Positions 12,033 to 24,382 are shown, counted from the first letter of the stretch. The stretch is DNA of 64,000 nt from Rhyacophila brunnea (GCA_022495005.1 JAGYXB010001404.1:186001-250000), one strand, 5' to 3'. Notes: a model not told the origin generated them from the sequence alone. Translations and numbers: made by a program.

Positions 12033-12531
12033 ACACAAACATACACCTCTCCAAACCAACCCGCCCCGCACCACACTCGGTCTTAATCGAGCATATCATG
12101 AGGCCCTACGTTTGATGTGAACCATCAGCAGTTTTTTACGCCTCCTCTGGGAATGTCTAAGAATGTGCTCCGAGAGGGAAAAGATGCTTAAGTCTGTCCA
12201 ACCAGCTGTTAGGCCCATCGGGCCGTCTGACCTGGTCGCTAAAAAGGCCAATTATATTGCATTTAAAAAAAATTGCGGCGTCTTCTGCGGACGTGAAGGT
12301 CTCTTCGCATCATTTTGTTTGTCTGTATTGTTTTAGCTTTTTGTATCATTAAATTCATTTATTTCTCTTAAGTCTCCGTGCCTTTCTCTCCCATGGCACT
12401 CTTTATTAAATTACGTCTTTCAGTAAACTCAGTCAAAGCTCACTTGAGAGCGTGGTGACCTCAGTTTAGGCATCTGCTCCTGAGACATTCCCAGGCGTTA
12501 AAAACTGCTGATGCTTCACGAAAACGGTACA
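12019..12531 (-). mobile_element. R1-clade LINE copy with 5' inversion (second of nest)
   Basis: The copy is bounded by ACGAAACCGGTACA (12019-12032) and ACGAAAACGGTACA (12518-12531). From 12033 to about 12140 the 3' UTR lies in minus orientation. From about 12141 to 12517 the sequence switches to plus orientation and covers the end of ORF2 (LSLSNQLLGPSGRLTW is a shifted-frame reading of the VQPAVGPIGLSDLV region) and part of the UTR. The overlap segment containing GACATTCCCAG is present on both sides of the switch. A reverse-oriented 5' part is the signature of twin priming during LINE integration. Confidence 0.7.
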
Positions 12532-14886
12532 TATTGAAGTTAAATTCCCTCCACCAAAACCCGCCCCGTACCACCCTCGGTCTTAATCGAGAGTATCACG
12601 GGACCCATCAATTGGTGATGTGAAGCATCTAAAAATTGGCCTGGGAGTGTCCTGGGAGAAGATGCCCAAGACTTAGGTTGCTACGCTCAAAGTGAGCTCT
12701 GACTGAGTTTACTGAGTTTACTCTAATGCAAAGTGCCAGGAAGAGAAAAAGCACATGGGATTTACTTTAAAAAAAAAGAAGCTACTATTTTAATATAACA
12801 AAGAACGAAGCTAATCATACAGGCAGCAAAATTTATGTGAAGAGATCTTTACGCCCGTAGTAAGACGCCGCAAATTTTTTGAATGCAAGATAGTTGGCCT
12901 TAGTAGCAACCAGGTCGGACGGGCCGATGGGTCCAACAGCTGGTTGGACCGACCTGAGCATTCCCTCCCGTTCGGAGCACATACTCAGACACTCCCATAG
13001 GATGTGATTGGCATCCTGTACCTCCCATCCGCATGGACATGTCGGATGGCTTACAAGTCCAAGCTCAAAGAGCCTGCCAGCGAAACCACCATGACCAGTC
13101 ACAAATTGACTGGTGTAATGGTCTGGAGTCAAATACTCGGTTATCTCCATTCGCCACTGAATGTCTGGAAAAAAGCTGTATGTGTGCCGGCCCTTGGTGG
13201 ATTCGTCCCACTTTCGCTGCCAGGTCTTAATGGCCGCATCTAGCGACATGAGTCTAATTTTGCGCTTCAGTAGTGCTAATCCCTCGCCGGCTCGTCGAGG
13301 GGGGGGGGACGAGATGAAAATCACCAACGTCGGCCTCCTCACTTTTGAGGAGCAACACTGAAGCGCCACTGACCTGAATGTGCAGGTCAAGTGAGAGAAT
13401 ACCGGCCAGGACCGAGAGCGCGTCGGTTGATGTCGTACGGTAGGCCTTGGTGAGAGAGATTCTAAGTTTGACACTCTTGGGAATGCGCGGACACCAGGCA
13501 CTGGCGCCATAAGCCGCTATTCCCATAAAAATGGCGCCGTAGGCGATCTTGAGCGCCCTTACTTTTAAGCCCCATCCTTCACCAGCCATGCGGCCGATCC
13601 TCTGGAAGGCCACCCCAGCCTTGTGGACTTGGGTTTCGGCATGGTGTAGGAAATTTAACATTGTGTCCATTTTGACGCCTAGATAGGTGACGATCTTCGA
13701 CACTTTCACTCTCGTGTCACCGAATCGGACTGTGGGTAGTCTCGAACAGCTAAGTCGTCTCGGTCCTTTGAGGACAATGGCTTCTGTCTTGGAAGGTGCG
13801 AATGATAGTCTAGTTAATCTACCCCAAGCCTCAATTGATGCTAAAGCTTCGCCAACGGTGCTCTCAATCTTCGCCCTGCTGTCGGCCTCGACCAGCAGCA
13901 GCGCATCGTCTGCGTAGGCAATGACAGTACAGTCGGTTGGAAGCGGAATTCTAAGGAGATCGTCGAAGAGTACGTTCCAGAGAAGGGGCCCGAGGACTGA
14001 GCCCTGGGGACATCCCATGCTGGTTTTCCTCTCTATTGTTGTTGATCCAACACAAAACTCGATCGATCTATTCGTGAAATAACTTTGAATTGACGCGAAC
14101 AAATTTCCTGGTAGTCTCTTCAGCCGGAGCTTTCGAAGTATAAGAGGCCAGGACGCACTATCAAACGCACCTGCAATGTCCAGGAAAACTCCTAGGACGT
14201 ATTTACGGCGAGAATTTTCAGCAATGGCAATCACGTTCCTAATGGCGTCGACTGTTGATTTGCCTCTTCTGAATCCAAATTGCTTATCGGAAAGCGGCGA
14301 GTGTGTCTCCAGGTGGGCTTCAATCCTGTGGCACAGTAGCTTCTCCAGCACTTTGCCCAGAGCGGGCAGAAGTGTTAGAGGGCGGTAGGCTTTAGGGCTA
14401 GACGGTTCTCGGCTGCCAGCTTTGGGGATTACCTTAAGTAAGCCCCTCTTCCAGCAGTCGGGGAACGTGCCGCTTCTGATGCAGTCACTGAAGAGGGTTG
14501 TAATCTCTGGCGCGGCGATGGCCCATGTGCGTTTGACAAGTAAATTGTCAATGCAGTCCGGGCCCGGGGCCTTGCCAGCAATCAACGAACGCTCGATGTG
14601 GTTGATCTCCTGTTCGGAAGACAACGATGAGTGATCCGTGTCGATGGGAAGAGAAGCCTCAAAGCGGGCCATTCTCATGGTGTCATCGTCCCTGGATTCA
14701 TCATCCAGGGGGATGAGGGCCTCGAGTAGGACCGCAGCCGTTTCAGACTCGGTACTGGTGAATCCGCCACCCGGTTTCTCGATGCCGCACAAGAGGCTCG
14801 TCGGTCTGAGTCCCAGCCTCAGTGCGCGATATGGAGGACCCCAGGGGTCCGAACCTCCCTCAATGGTGACGAAATTACGCCAGTAG
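12532..14886 (-). mobile_element. R1-clade LINE, 5'-truncated copy with perfect 14-bp target duplication
   Basis: A perfect direct repeat ACGAAAACGGTACA lies at 12518-12531 and 14887-14900. The element starts at 14886 inside ORF2 and ends at 12532 with TTAACTTCAATA, without a poly(A) tail. It carries most of the reverse transcriptase, the C-terminal zinc-finger domain and the 3' UTR. Target duplications of this length are usual for R1-type elements. This copy has few lesions and is probably the youngest of the three stacked insertions. Confidence 0.9.
12833..14792 (-). pseudogene. R1-clade LINE ORF2, truncated reverse transcriptase
   Basis: A 512-codon frame (14792-13254) lacks the N-terminal endonuclease but holds the RT. 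Visible motifs are KAYRPLTLLPALGKVLEK, then FGFRRGKSTVDAI, FLDIAGAFD (catalytic Asp), GCPQGSVLGPLLW and YADDALLL (catalytic pair). A shift near 13300, in a run of G (13289-13297), moves the reading into the 225-codon frame ending at 12833. That frame has SLDAAIKTWQRKWDES and the CPCGWEVQDANHILWEC zinc-finger (C-C-H-C) typical of R1 and Jockey group C termini, and ends YYGRKDLFT. The copy at 43281-46414 is about 95% identical by eye. It cannot make full ORF2 because of the 5' truncation and the homopolymer frameshift. Confidence 0.9.
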
Positions 14887-14900
14887 ACGAAAACGGTACA

Positions 14901-16489
14901 GTTTAATATTTAATAAAAGTAAAATTAGTACTTTACAATTGTGATGTGATTGTGGAATATGATATTCATTAGTCGATCGATCCCAGCAGATAATGATGTC
15001 AGGAATTTGAATTAATAATAAATTTGCTGAGAATTCACTACGATAATATAATTGAAGGAATTTAATTAAATACCTAAGTCCACGATGTTGGTATAAGGGC
15101 AGCTTTTTTCCCAAATCACTCTACCTATTGAGAGAAATGACGTGACTTTGCTAACAAGTAGCTTTTTCCTCTTGCAATTTCGCCACAGTGCTAAATTACG
15201 ATCAATACGTAACGAATTTCTTACTAAGGAATTTTTGTGGCGAGCTGACGCAGCTTTTTTTAAAAGCTAAATCAAAATTGTTGTGATATTCTTTAGAAGA
15301 AAACTTAATTCATTCACAAGCATCGTGGTTTAAAAAAAAAGTGTGTGATAGTGCGTGACATTAAAACTACATATAATATAACATTAAAAAAATGTAAATA
15401 TTTATAAGGTTTGCCGAAGAAATAGGTGATTGATAATGACTTACTTGTATTGCTACTTCACTTTGCTGCATTTTAATCTAAGGGCCACTTTCAAATGCCA
15501 TTTTAATAATGCATTCATTACAACAAACGTTTGCTTGAGGCCCTCGTTCATTTTGTAGACTCTGTAAAACATTTGCGAACTTTAAAAACAGTTCCTAGTC
15601 GTGCTGTTTATTCATTTCATTCATTCGTTTATTCTTATTCTGTTTTGACATCTCATAATAGAAGTGATTGAAGTGAAGTTAGTCATAATATAACTGTATG
15701 TATTGCCACCAAATGGAAATGTTTACTAAGCATACTCTATCCTTTCATACAGTAGAATTATAAAATAAATATGATAAAAGAACTGGTAAATTATTTAAAG
15801 TTCATATTAATTACTCATTTATAATTATTAAATTTACCGTTCGCACACTTTCAGACACATTTATAATTTCAAAATTTAAAATAATGATCGGGGAATAAAA
15901 TTTTATAAGTTTTCCATTATATGGACGCCATGACACATTATGACGTCGCTAACCAACGGATTACATTTGCACTCATGCATACAAATGAACAGTATTTAGC
16001 CTATAAAGTAATTGGGAATCTTATGCATATGACCATAAGTTCGTAGGGCATGCCTTATATAGGTCAAGTCACATCCGGTATTCTTAACCACGTAAATAAC
16101 TATAGATCAAAATAGAGATTTGGTTATAGTGTATCCCCTGGACAAAATGTCGTAGTCATGTGAAGCGACTTATCGGGATTAGATCTGTAGTGGTCAATGA
16201 CCTCGGGCCTTCTCAGCATTATTTCAATAGTGTAAGAATTAGCAAATCATTTAAACTATCGCACAATCGTCGCATCTACATGCGTGACATCGAAGTGCAA
16301 TAATGCAGAGGCCAGCAGATTTCTCAATAGCAAACTTCATCAACAATGATTCGCAATTTACCGAAAATTCATGTATTTAATTAGCAGGTCATAGTTGATG
16401 ACAAAGGTTGGTATGACTTCAGTGGGGTATGCCTTGATGCCAGATCAGGTGTGCTTCCATTTGAAATGCTGAGTATGTCGACTATCCAT
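14901..16489. other. Unassigned AT-rich sequence
   Basis: About 1.6 kb without a supportable gene or repeat, between the R1 nest and the RTE-like LINE. Confidence 0.4.
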
Positions 16490-19400
16490 GATAGCTCTGC
16501 CAACAAATCCTACCTCTAACCTCTCCGTGGGGGTCCCTAGGCAATGCAGCATGCTGTAGCAGATAGAGGAGGGTGCAAGGCGAATCACCAGCGCCTAAAA
16601 ACTGGTACATTCTGGCTACGGGAAGGAAAACCCCTACAGAAAACCAGGGCATGTTCACAGGCCCTAAGGTGGCAGCCCCACCAGTGAACTCGGGTGCTGT
16701 GGGATGATCACCTGCACACCCTAAAACAACAGATTAATCCAAGCACAGGGAAGCCTCGGACCCCTGTTTCCGTCTTGACGACCTCGCCTGATTTCGGTAA
16801 ACGATTTTGTTTTGGAACCTACAATATCCGTACTCTAAATGTCCCTGGAAAGGCCGAGCATCTAACAGAAATACTTTCTCAATACAAGTTAGATGTTCTC
16901 GGGATCAGTGAGTGTCGACTCACTGGCATTGGCGAGAAGTTTATTCGTGGGTTTCGTCTATTGTACTCCGGACACGCCACATTGCGACGTAGTGGAGTCG
17001 GATTGCTGATGTCCAAGGAAGCTTGCAAGTGCCTCACCAGCTGGGAACCTATCTCCGAACGTCTACTCCGTGCTACTTTCAAGACCAAGTCGGGCTCCAT
17101 CACTTTTCTGCAGTGCTATGCTCCCACAGAGGCTGCTAGCGAGGCAGATAAGGATACATTCTACGAAAGTTTGGCGGAAGCCGCTGGAAATATCCCCAGC
17201 TGTGATCATGCACTTATCCTTGGTGATCTAAATGCCAAAGTAAGATCTGACCCCTCGCGTGGACCCTTTGTGCTGGGAAAACATGGCCTTGGCCAAATGA
17301 ACGATAATGGTTCCCGTCTGGTAGATTTTGCCTCAATGAATGGTCTTGTGATTGGTGGTAGTCTTTTCCCTCATAGGACCATCCACAAATATACATGGAC
17401 ATCGCCAGACGGTAATACAAGAAACCAGATCGACCACATTTTGGTCAAAGCGAAATACCGGCATGAACTGCTAGACGTGCGGACATATAGAGGTGCAGAT
17501 ATCCACAGTGACCACGAATTCTTGGTCGGGAAATCCCGTATATACCTCAAACGAGTCCCAAAACCCAAAAGGACGGTCAGACTCGATGTGGAAAAACTGA
17601 AAAGTACCCGTGTGCGTGCAACCTATGAGCTGGAGTTGCAGAAGCGCTTATATGATGCTAGAACTCTCACGTCCTCCATCGACTCGGATCCCTTGGAAGG
17701 AAAATGGATATTATTCCGGGATGCTATAATGAGCTCCGCAACTACTGCCTTAGGAGAGCGGCATACGCACAGGCCGGACTGGATGTCACCTCATACATGG
17801 GAGATGATTGAGAAGAGGAAGTTCCTGAAAGAATTGCGAGACAATGGTACATACGACTCACAGCGCAGCGCGGAATACCAGACAATGGACCGCGTGGTAA
17901 AGCGTTCTGCCCGCCGCGATAAGCGCCGACGCCTGGATGACCTCATTCGGGATGCGGAATCTGCTGCCTGCAAGAATAATCCAAGTGCTCTCTTCCGCAT
18001 CACCAGAGCAATTTGCGGTAAGAAACGTCCAGTGGTCACTGCATTACGCAACTCTGACGGAGTGACAGTCACTGAACCTGCAAAGGTCCAGGAGCTATGG
18101 CGCCAACATTTCAGTGATGTCCTGAATCGCCCACATCCATTGCATCCCTTCGATATTCCGTCGGAGATCACCGCCCTTGGAATCACTACTGCATCGGGAT
18201 TCTGCAAAGATCCTCCGACAACTGCTGAAGTTAAAGAGGCTGTCAAAAGACTGAAGCGCAGGAAAGCTCCTGGAGATGATGGCATCCATGCAGAATTTCT
18301 GCTCTGCGGACTGAGCGCTGTATTGCCGTCCTTGTGTGACCTTCTGCACGAGGTGTGGGAAAGGGAGCAGTGCCTCAAAGCCTGGAGGGATGGTACCGTT
18401 GTTACTCTGCACAAAAAAGGTAACCCACAAGACTGTAATAATTACAGAGGAATCACTCTCCTCAGCGTTCCCGGGAAGGTGTTGGCGCAGATTCTCCTGT
18501 ACAGGATTAGAAGTCCCATGCTGAACATTTTGCGTGCGCAGCAGAGTGGATTTGTTCCGGGGAAGTCCTGCTCAGAGCATATTTCAACTCTCCGATGCCT
18601 TCTGCAACAGTACCAAGAGATGAATATACCTGTCGCCTGCTGCTTCGTGGACTATGAAAAGGCATTTGACAGTCCTCATCGTGAATCTCTGTGGCAAATT
18701 CTGCTAGGATATGGTGTCCCACGGAAACTGGTCGCCGTGATAAGTGCTCTCTACACCAATACAGAGTGTCGCGTGAGAGCAGCCGGAACATCCTCTGACC
18801 TCTTTGAAATCACGTCAGGAGTCAAGCAAGGATGTGTACTTGCGCCCTTTCTTTTTATCATCATGATGGATTTCATAATGCGTAAGATGGTTTGCCCCGA
18901 CAGTGGGATACGCCTACATCATGATGACACAAGCGATCTATGCGAAGAAAAACTGTGCGACTTGGAGTATGCAGACGACGCAGTCGTGTTTGACTCGACG
19001 ATCGAGAGGTTGGAGGTGACCGTGAACAGGCTAGCCGCGAACTCGATGCGTGTGGGTCTTCATCTGAATGCCGCTAAGACCAAATCCATGTGCAGTGCTG
19101 CTTGCATCGACGCCGACACTCCTCTGCGGGTTTCTGGTCTGCCCGTCGAGCTGGTGTCCAGATTCAGGTACTTGGGTGCCACGGTTGCCGATGATGGTGG
19201 TATTTCTAGTGAGCTTGGAATCCGCATGGGTGTGGCGGGCTCTTCGTTCAACCAACTTGGAGTCGCATGGAGGTCAAGGCTGTATTCTGTGAGGACCAAA
19301 TGTCGTTTGTTTAACGCGTGCGTGCTACCTGTGCTCCTGTATGGCTGTGAGACATGGCATCTTACTAAGCTTCAAGAGTCTCGGCTTTTGAGCTTTGAGA

Positions 19401-19790
19401 ATCGATGTCTCCGCAGAATCTTAGGGGTACATTGGTACGACCGCGTTACAAACATCCGAGCTCGTGAGCAGACACAACAGCCTTCGGTGATTGAAGTTAT
19501 CACGAAGAGACGATTCACGTGGCTGGGACATGTATTCCGGATGCCGCCAAAGAGTGCGGCACTTCGTACCCTTGTGGCACAGCCTCAAGGGTTCCGTCGC
19601 CGTGGCCGGCCCTCCCTCACCCTGCAGCGATGCTACAAAAGCGACCTACGTGCTGCAGGTCTGACATGGCGGGAGGCACAGGAGTTGGCGATGGACCGAG
19701 GGAAGTGGCGCCAACTTGTGCTTGCCCTATGCCCCAATGTTGGGACGTGACAGGGTGAAAGAAGAAGAGAAGAAGTTGATGAGTGGCTCA
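16490..19790 (+). mobile_element. RTE-like LINE, apparently near full length
   Basis: The element comprises a GC-richer 5' leader (about 16490-16693) containing CTCCGTGGGGGTCCCTAGG and a GGAAGGAAAACCCCTACAG box, one long ORF (16694-19750) and a short GAAAGAAGAAGAGAAGAAG tail. The composition changes sharply against the AT-rich flanks at both ends. No clear target duplication was found, so the exact limits are uncertain by tens of bases. Degenerate fragments of related elements lie at 604-740, 4258-4735, 47376-47820 and 50642-50760. Confidence 0.8.
16694..19753 (+). CDS. LINE polyprotein: AP endonuclease plus reverse transcriptase (1018 aa)
   Basis: An uninterrupted ORF for target-primed retrotransposition. 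The N-terminal apurinic/apyrimidinic-like endonuclease has FGTYNIRTLN (about residue 38), ISECRLTG, LILGDLNAKV (about 173) and SDHEFLVG (about 271). The reverse transcriptase has LHKKGNPQDCNNYRGITLLS (about 570), CCFVDYEKAFDS (catalytic Asp about 651), GVKQGCVLAPFLF and LEYADDAVVF (catalytic Asp pair about 760). The tail has LLYGCETWHLT, FENRCLRRILG, WLGHVFRMP and LTWREAQELA, as in the RTE/RTEX group. All catalytic motifs are present, so activity is possible. The ATG at 16694 is the first in frame, and the leader upstream is closed. Similar peptides are often mislabelled craniofacial development protein 2-like in insect annotations. The clade name is inferred. Confidence 0.9.
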
Positions 19791-21655
19791 GTCTAAATAC
19801 CTATTACTATCAATCATAATCTCCGTCTGATCAGTAAGATTCGTGTGAGTCGCTTCTGTCCTACTACGAGTTTGGACCTCGGGACAATATCATAACATAT
19901 TGTAACATAACGCTCTTGTAACATACTCTTGTACCGACTGTTTAAGCTGCAAATAGAACTCGCTCCTGCATCCATCGGAGCAACCACCACCAAATCTCGA
20001 CTTCTCATCTCTCCTCCAGACGACTCTCTATCAACACCTCTTGCCCCCCCAAAACCGCGGTCTTCACCATCATCAACCAGACCCGCGAAAGATCTGCATG
20101 AAGCATCGGTGAGTATGCTTTTCAGACGAGCCCATTCTTGACACGATTCAGATGATTTAAAGTCATAGGGTTTTTCCTGCATGAAGCACCCCAAGCCATT
20201 TTAAGACGTCCAAGTGGTCCGTTCAATTCTAAACACGTCTTACTCGACGAGTCGCTAAAATCCATTCGTTAGCTACTTAAGTGAGTTAGAACTGCCATTA
20301 GGTAAAACGCACTCATTTAGACTAAAAAAAATCTTTAAAAAATTTAATGAGTCTTATTTTATTGTATTAAATATTTTAAATGTCTCTTTGCTAAGATATA
20401 GTTCTGCTAATTGAAATGATCATGATATCAGAATATGTTGAATCAAAATTAAGAAACATTATTCAATAATGATAACCACGTCATCGTCATATGTGGCGAG
20501 TTTTCTTTTGTAATTGCATCAATATTGACGAAATATTATGACATAGAGTTGCGTCATTTATATTCAGTATTGTCACCACAGGTACTGAAATTTTATCTGA
20601 TATAATTAAAAGCGTCTCAAGGCATATGAATTTTTTCAATAAAAATCGCTATTTTTTTTTTAAAAATAGATCGATTAAAACTGTGAATTATTAAAATATC
20701 TGTTTATGATCTTCGAAAAAACTAATAAATCTATAGTTTAATGTTAACATAACGATAAAATACGATGTAGGTACCAATAAAATCGCGTGTTTTATCAACG
20801 AACATGCATTTTATAAAGGGTTTTTTATGTTGTTAATTTATCACAGAATTTTAAAAAAATGTTCATATTTATTTTAAATACTTTTAGATACATATTGATA
20901 AATTAAAATATTTTAAAATGTAAATGATCAGAAAATTGTATTGTATGCTTTGTTTTCTGTCGTTAGAAACCGCTAGTAGCATTTCGCTTCACCTTAAAGT
21001 CACTTTAGTAAACATATTATTTTGAAATATACAATATCCACTAATGACTTATTATTAACAAACAACCTACGTGGAACTTGGAAAATTAATATTGAAGTTT
21101 ACAAAGGGCGTTGTTATATTAATAATACTTCAGGGAAAGTTTCCACGCACTTCAAAGTTAGTGAGGATATCTCTATTGTAAATAATTACAATACAGCTGA
21201 CGCTCGATTTACAGGGTTATATAATATAGTAATATGTATTCTCTCGATAGTGATGCAATTACGAATTATTATAAACTAATTCTAATTAAAAAAAAAAAAA
21301 ACCGCACGGGCATATTCTTGGCCCTCACATCCTAGAGCGGGCCACCTACCTATCGTAAGTTTAAGAGCAGTGTGATTTTCTACAGTTAAGTAGTGTTCCC
21401 CAAGTGGTTTCCACGGAATTCCGGCTTTAAGGGTCATCCATGTATTTTTAGAAATTTTTAAATAAATCGGCACTCAGGATAATAATATTACTGATATAGT
21501 ACTGATTGCGACCTCTTTTTGTGGTAACCATGCAACAGGCAATCTTCACCATATTGTATAAAAAGACAATAATTTATAAGTCAGTTAACACACTTCAATT
21601 GATTTTAAATAAAAATTTACACGTGAATTATCATTTAATTATATCAATCATCATA
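19791..21655. other. Unassigned sequence with a small proline-rich open frame
   Basis: Most of this stretch is AT-rich and featureless. At 19929-20141 (+) a GC-richer frame encodes a Ser/Pro-rich peptide (SPPDDSLSTPLAPPKPRSSP). The opposite strand is also open there, so coding is not established. It may be LINE or gag debris or an exon. I cannot name it. Confidence 0.35.
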
Positions 21656-21706
21656 TTACATCAAATTACATCAAATTACATCAAATTACATCAAATTACA
21701 TCACAC
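21645..21706 (+). repeat. 10-bp tandem repeat (TTACATCAAA)
   Basis: About five head-to-tail copies of TTACATCAAA run from about 21655 to 21702, near perfect. It is a simple minisatellite and has inflated a meaningless open frame across it. Confidence 0.9.
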
Positions 21707-21754
21707 AGCTACATAATATTAAAAATTTTTATTGAAGAAATGGTGTGTGTTTTT

Positions 21755-21960
21755 TTCACTTACTTACGTATACGGGGTCGATCCGCCGTGCCGGGGCACC
21801 TCTTAGCCGTGGCCCCCAAGCTAGAGCTATGTCAGCCCCCTCTCTGTGGGGCCATGACTATAATAGCTGTTATCAGTATCAAGTAGAAAGAACAGACTAC
21901 TCCATTCTATTTTGGTATTCCGTTCTCAGTATTCCTTTGTATACTTCTAAGCCACAAAAC
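21755..21960 (+). repeat. GC-rich dispersed repeat fragment
   Basis: The blocks GCCCCCAAGCTAGAGCTATG, TCAGCCCCCTC and a CCATGAC stretch are matched by the minus strand of 61880-61975: GCCCCCAGGCTAGAGCCCTG, TCAGCCCTCCC, CCATGAC. A weaker match is at 62150-62240. It is a dispersed family of unknown class, and at 61-62 kb it lies inside a hAT element. It could therefore be a decayed hAT interior or a passenger sequence. Confidence 0.5.
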
Positions 21961-21964
21961 TGTG

Positions 21965-22580
21965 GTCCTAAGCGATGGTGCCCATAGAACGCGTCGAGCG
22001 GGCGAAGTCCGCGAATGCAGCGTTTATTCATAACCATAATCACACGTCTCGTGCCGCGCATTACCCTTCACCTATGTAGTAAGCGGCCCAAGCAGCACAA
22101 AATAATTATTATTACAGCGTCTCTCATAACAAAGCAATAAAAATATTATATTATTTCGGGGCTTGTAATTAATATTTACGACGACATTATTCAACCAGCG
22201 AAATATAAGACATGCAATTAAATTAAACAATGAGATCTCTGTTATTAAATAATGACTTCTCGCCCGTCGATCGACGACGCCGTTCAGAGCGTGATTTTGC
22301 TCGCTGTGTTCAATGAATGGACTCCATTGTATTTTCTTTTATTCGTATCGCCGAGAAGCGGTGATTCGCGAAAAAACGATGATTCATGCGGCGGGCGCGT
22401 ATAATGCGTCGTGAAATCCAGTGGGCGCTGGCGTATTTGATAACGTTGTATTTTCGATGATTTACGCGCCACTTGTAGAAATTTTGCGCGAGCGCCGCAC
22501 TCGCTGCGTCAATGGGCTATATGCCTAAGGCGCCGCCGTGTTCCATTATGCTCTATGCAAATAACGGTGTTTGTACATGC
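21965..22580. promoter_or_regulatory. CpG-rich island without an ORF
   Basis: This stretch has dense CpG (CGACGACGCCG, GCGGCGGGCGCG, GCGCGAGCGCCGCAC) set in a 70-75% AT genome in which CpG is otherwise sparse. No long open frame or mobile-element signature explains it. In methylating insects such patches often mark unmethylated promoters or first exons. It is therefore the best candidate in the window for a host-gene start, but no transcript is visible to prove it. Confidence 0.4.
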
Positions 22581-23689
22581 GCGCCTATTTGAAACAAGTA
22601 TTCCTTATATTAAAACAGAAAAATATTTTTTCTCTATGGTCAGTTTTTGATGTCTATGGGCACTTAACTGTCAAATAAATGACAATTTCTCACATTTTGC
22701 CGCTAGATATCCCTAGTGGTCCATATATTTTGAACTCGCTATTACATTTACTTTCATATTATTTCTTTTATTTTTCGATTAATACTACATTATGGCCGGA
22801 TAATCCGAATGTCGAATAAACGTTATTGAATAAATAATCATTACAATATAAACAAATGAAAGTAAATGGTTATCGTGATAGTAGGTATACCTACCTACCA
22901 TATAATTATTATAGATAAATCGATTCCAGCATAATCATGTGAATTGAGTTGTTCAAAATATTATATTACTTGTATTTATTTGATTTCATGAATCTGCGTC
23001 TGATGTGTATTTACTAACGAGACTCTTAAATTTGAAAGCGTCGCCTCTTTTACGAAATTTGCGGCATTGTAGATTAGTTTTATCTACGAAAGCAAAGTTT
23101 ACTACTTATAAATAAAGCATTCATGATTGAATAAAATAAGCACCAATTATAGAATCAATTGTAAAATAGATAGTACCATTAGACAATAATCAAAATAATA
23201 CACTGAATCATAATGAAATACGGAAGAAAACAAGAACCTATGACAATTATTATCAACAAACGCGGGCTGTCAGTTGCGATCTGTCAAAAATGGACTCTGC
23301 CGAATTTAGCGATCGGTTTCGCTAAACTTATGGTAGAGGGGCATTAGGTGTTCGGGTTCGGCGAGATGCTTATGTACTAAATTTGGATGAACGCAATTAT
23401 ACGGGCGTATTATATATCTGGCGTAAAATCGCATTCGAAAATTTTGGATGAACACCCTATAAGAAGTGACTCGCGCGCTATGGATAGTATAGATTCTTTG
23501 AGTTGTGACGGTGATTTTTTAAAGCACAAATTTCAAAAAAATCACAATGATGGATATGAACTATATTGAACGCGCCAAAATGTTTTTCCTGTTGCATCAA
23601 CACTGTGTACGACTGTAAATAATATGTTACATAAATGTTCAATGCTGTTGTGTTATTAATAATAATTAATAATAATACCCTATAGTAAG
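22581..23689. other. Unassigned sequence
   Basis: A + strand frame at 23387-23569 (60 codons) has no similarity that I recognise. No other feature is supportable. Confidence 0.3.
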
Positions 23690-24382
23690 GTTAGCGAACC
23701 TTTTTACGTGCGCGTGCCAAAATTTTCCAAACATTATTTTTTGACTGTCTGACATAATGTCAAATGAAAAAAATAGTTTTTAAGAAATCTATTAAAAAAG
23801 TTTAAAAATTACAACTGATTTCTTGAGGTTCTATCTTTCATAGTGTTTTAGCGGAAGGCAAATCTTTTATTCTTTGAATAATTTTTATTTAAGAGATCGT
23901 GGTACGATTTTAATCTTGCTTCTTTCATAATATATTCTCCATTACTGAACGGTTGTCCATTTTTAACGATTAAGTTTGTTGATCGAATATTTTTACATTT
24001 TAATTATTAAATTCTTCAAGCTCAAGGACCGATCTTGCAATTATATCTTAACATTAAACGCAATGCTTATTTTTTTATTTGCCTCCTATTTTTATACAAT
24101 ACGATCTGTCATTTATGCATGCATTTCGTCGTTTCCGTTCACGCATCGATTAGTAAATATTATGGGTAGAAATAATATTAATAACTGAATAAAATCCTCA
24201 TAGCTATATCGTCATTATTTTTTAATATATACTTATACAATTATTTGTAATTCTTTTTTGTAAAAAAGTATTTTTTAAATTATGATTGGTAGTTTTTTTC
24301 TCTTCAAAATAAAACATTCGCGTGCCATGAAAAATCATCTCGCGTACCTCTAGTGGCACGCGTGGCCCATAGGTTTGCCCCG
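23690..24382. mobile_element. Probable hAT-like element remnant
   Basis: The left end has AGGTTAGCGAACC followed by GTGCGCGTGCCA. The right end, reverse-complemented, has GGGGCAAACCTATGGGCCAC followed by GCGTGCCACTAG. The arms are imperfect inverted repeats of the GGTT-CCAACC...GCGTGCCA type common on hAT elements. No clean 8-bp duplication was found and no transposase frame is legible. It is old or truncated. Confidence 0.45.

Noticed and set aside
17791..18414. 207-codon minus-strand frame inside the RTE-like ORF
   Set aside because: It is a shadow of the GC-rich sense ORF, with no domain.
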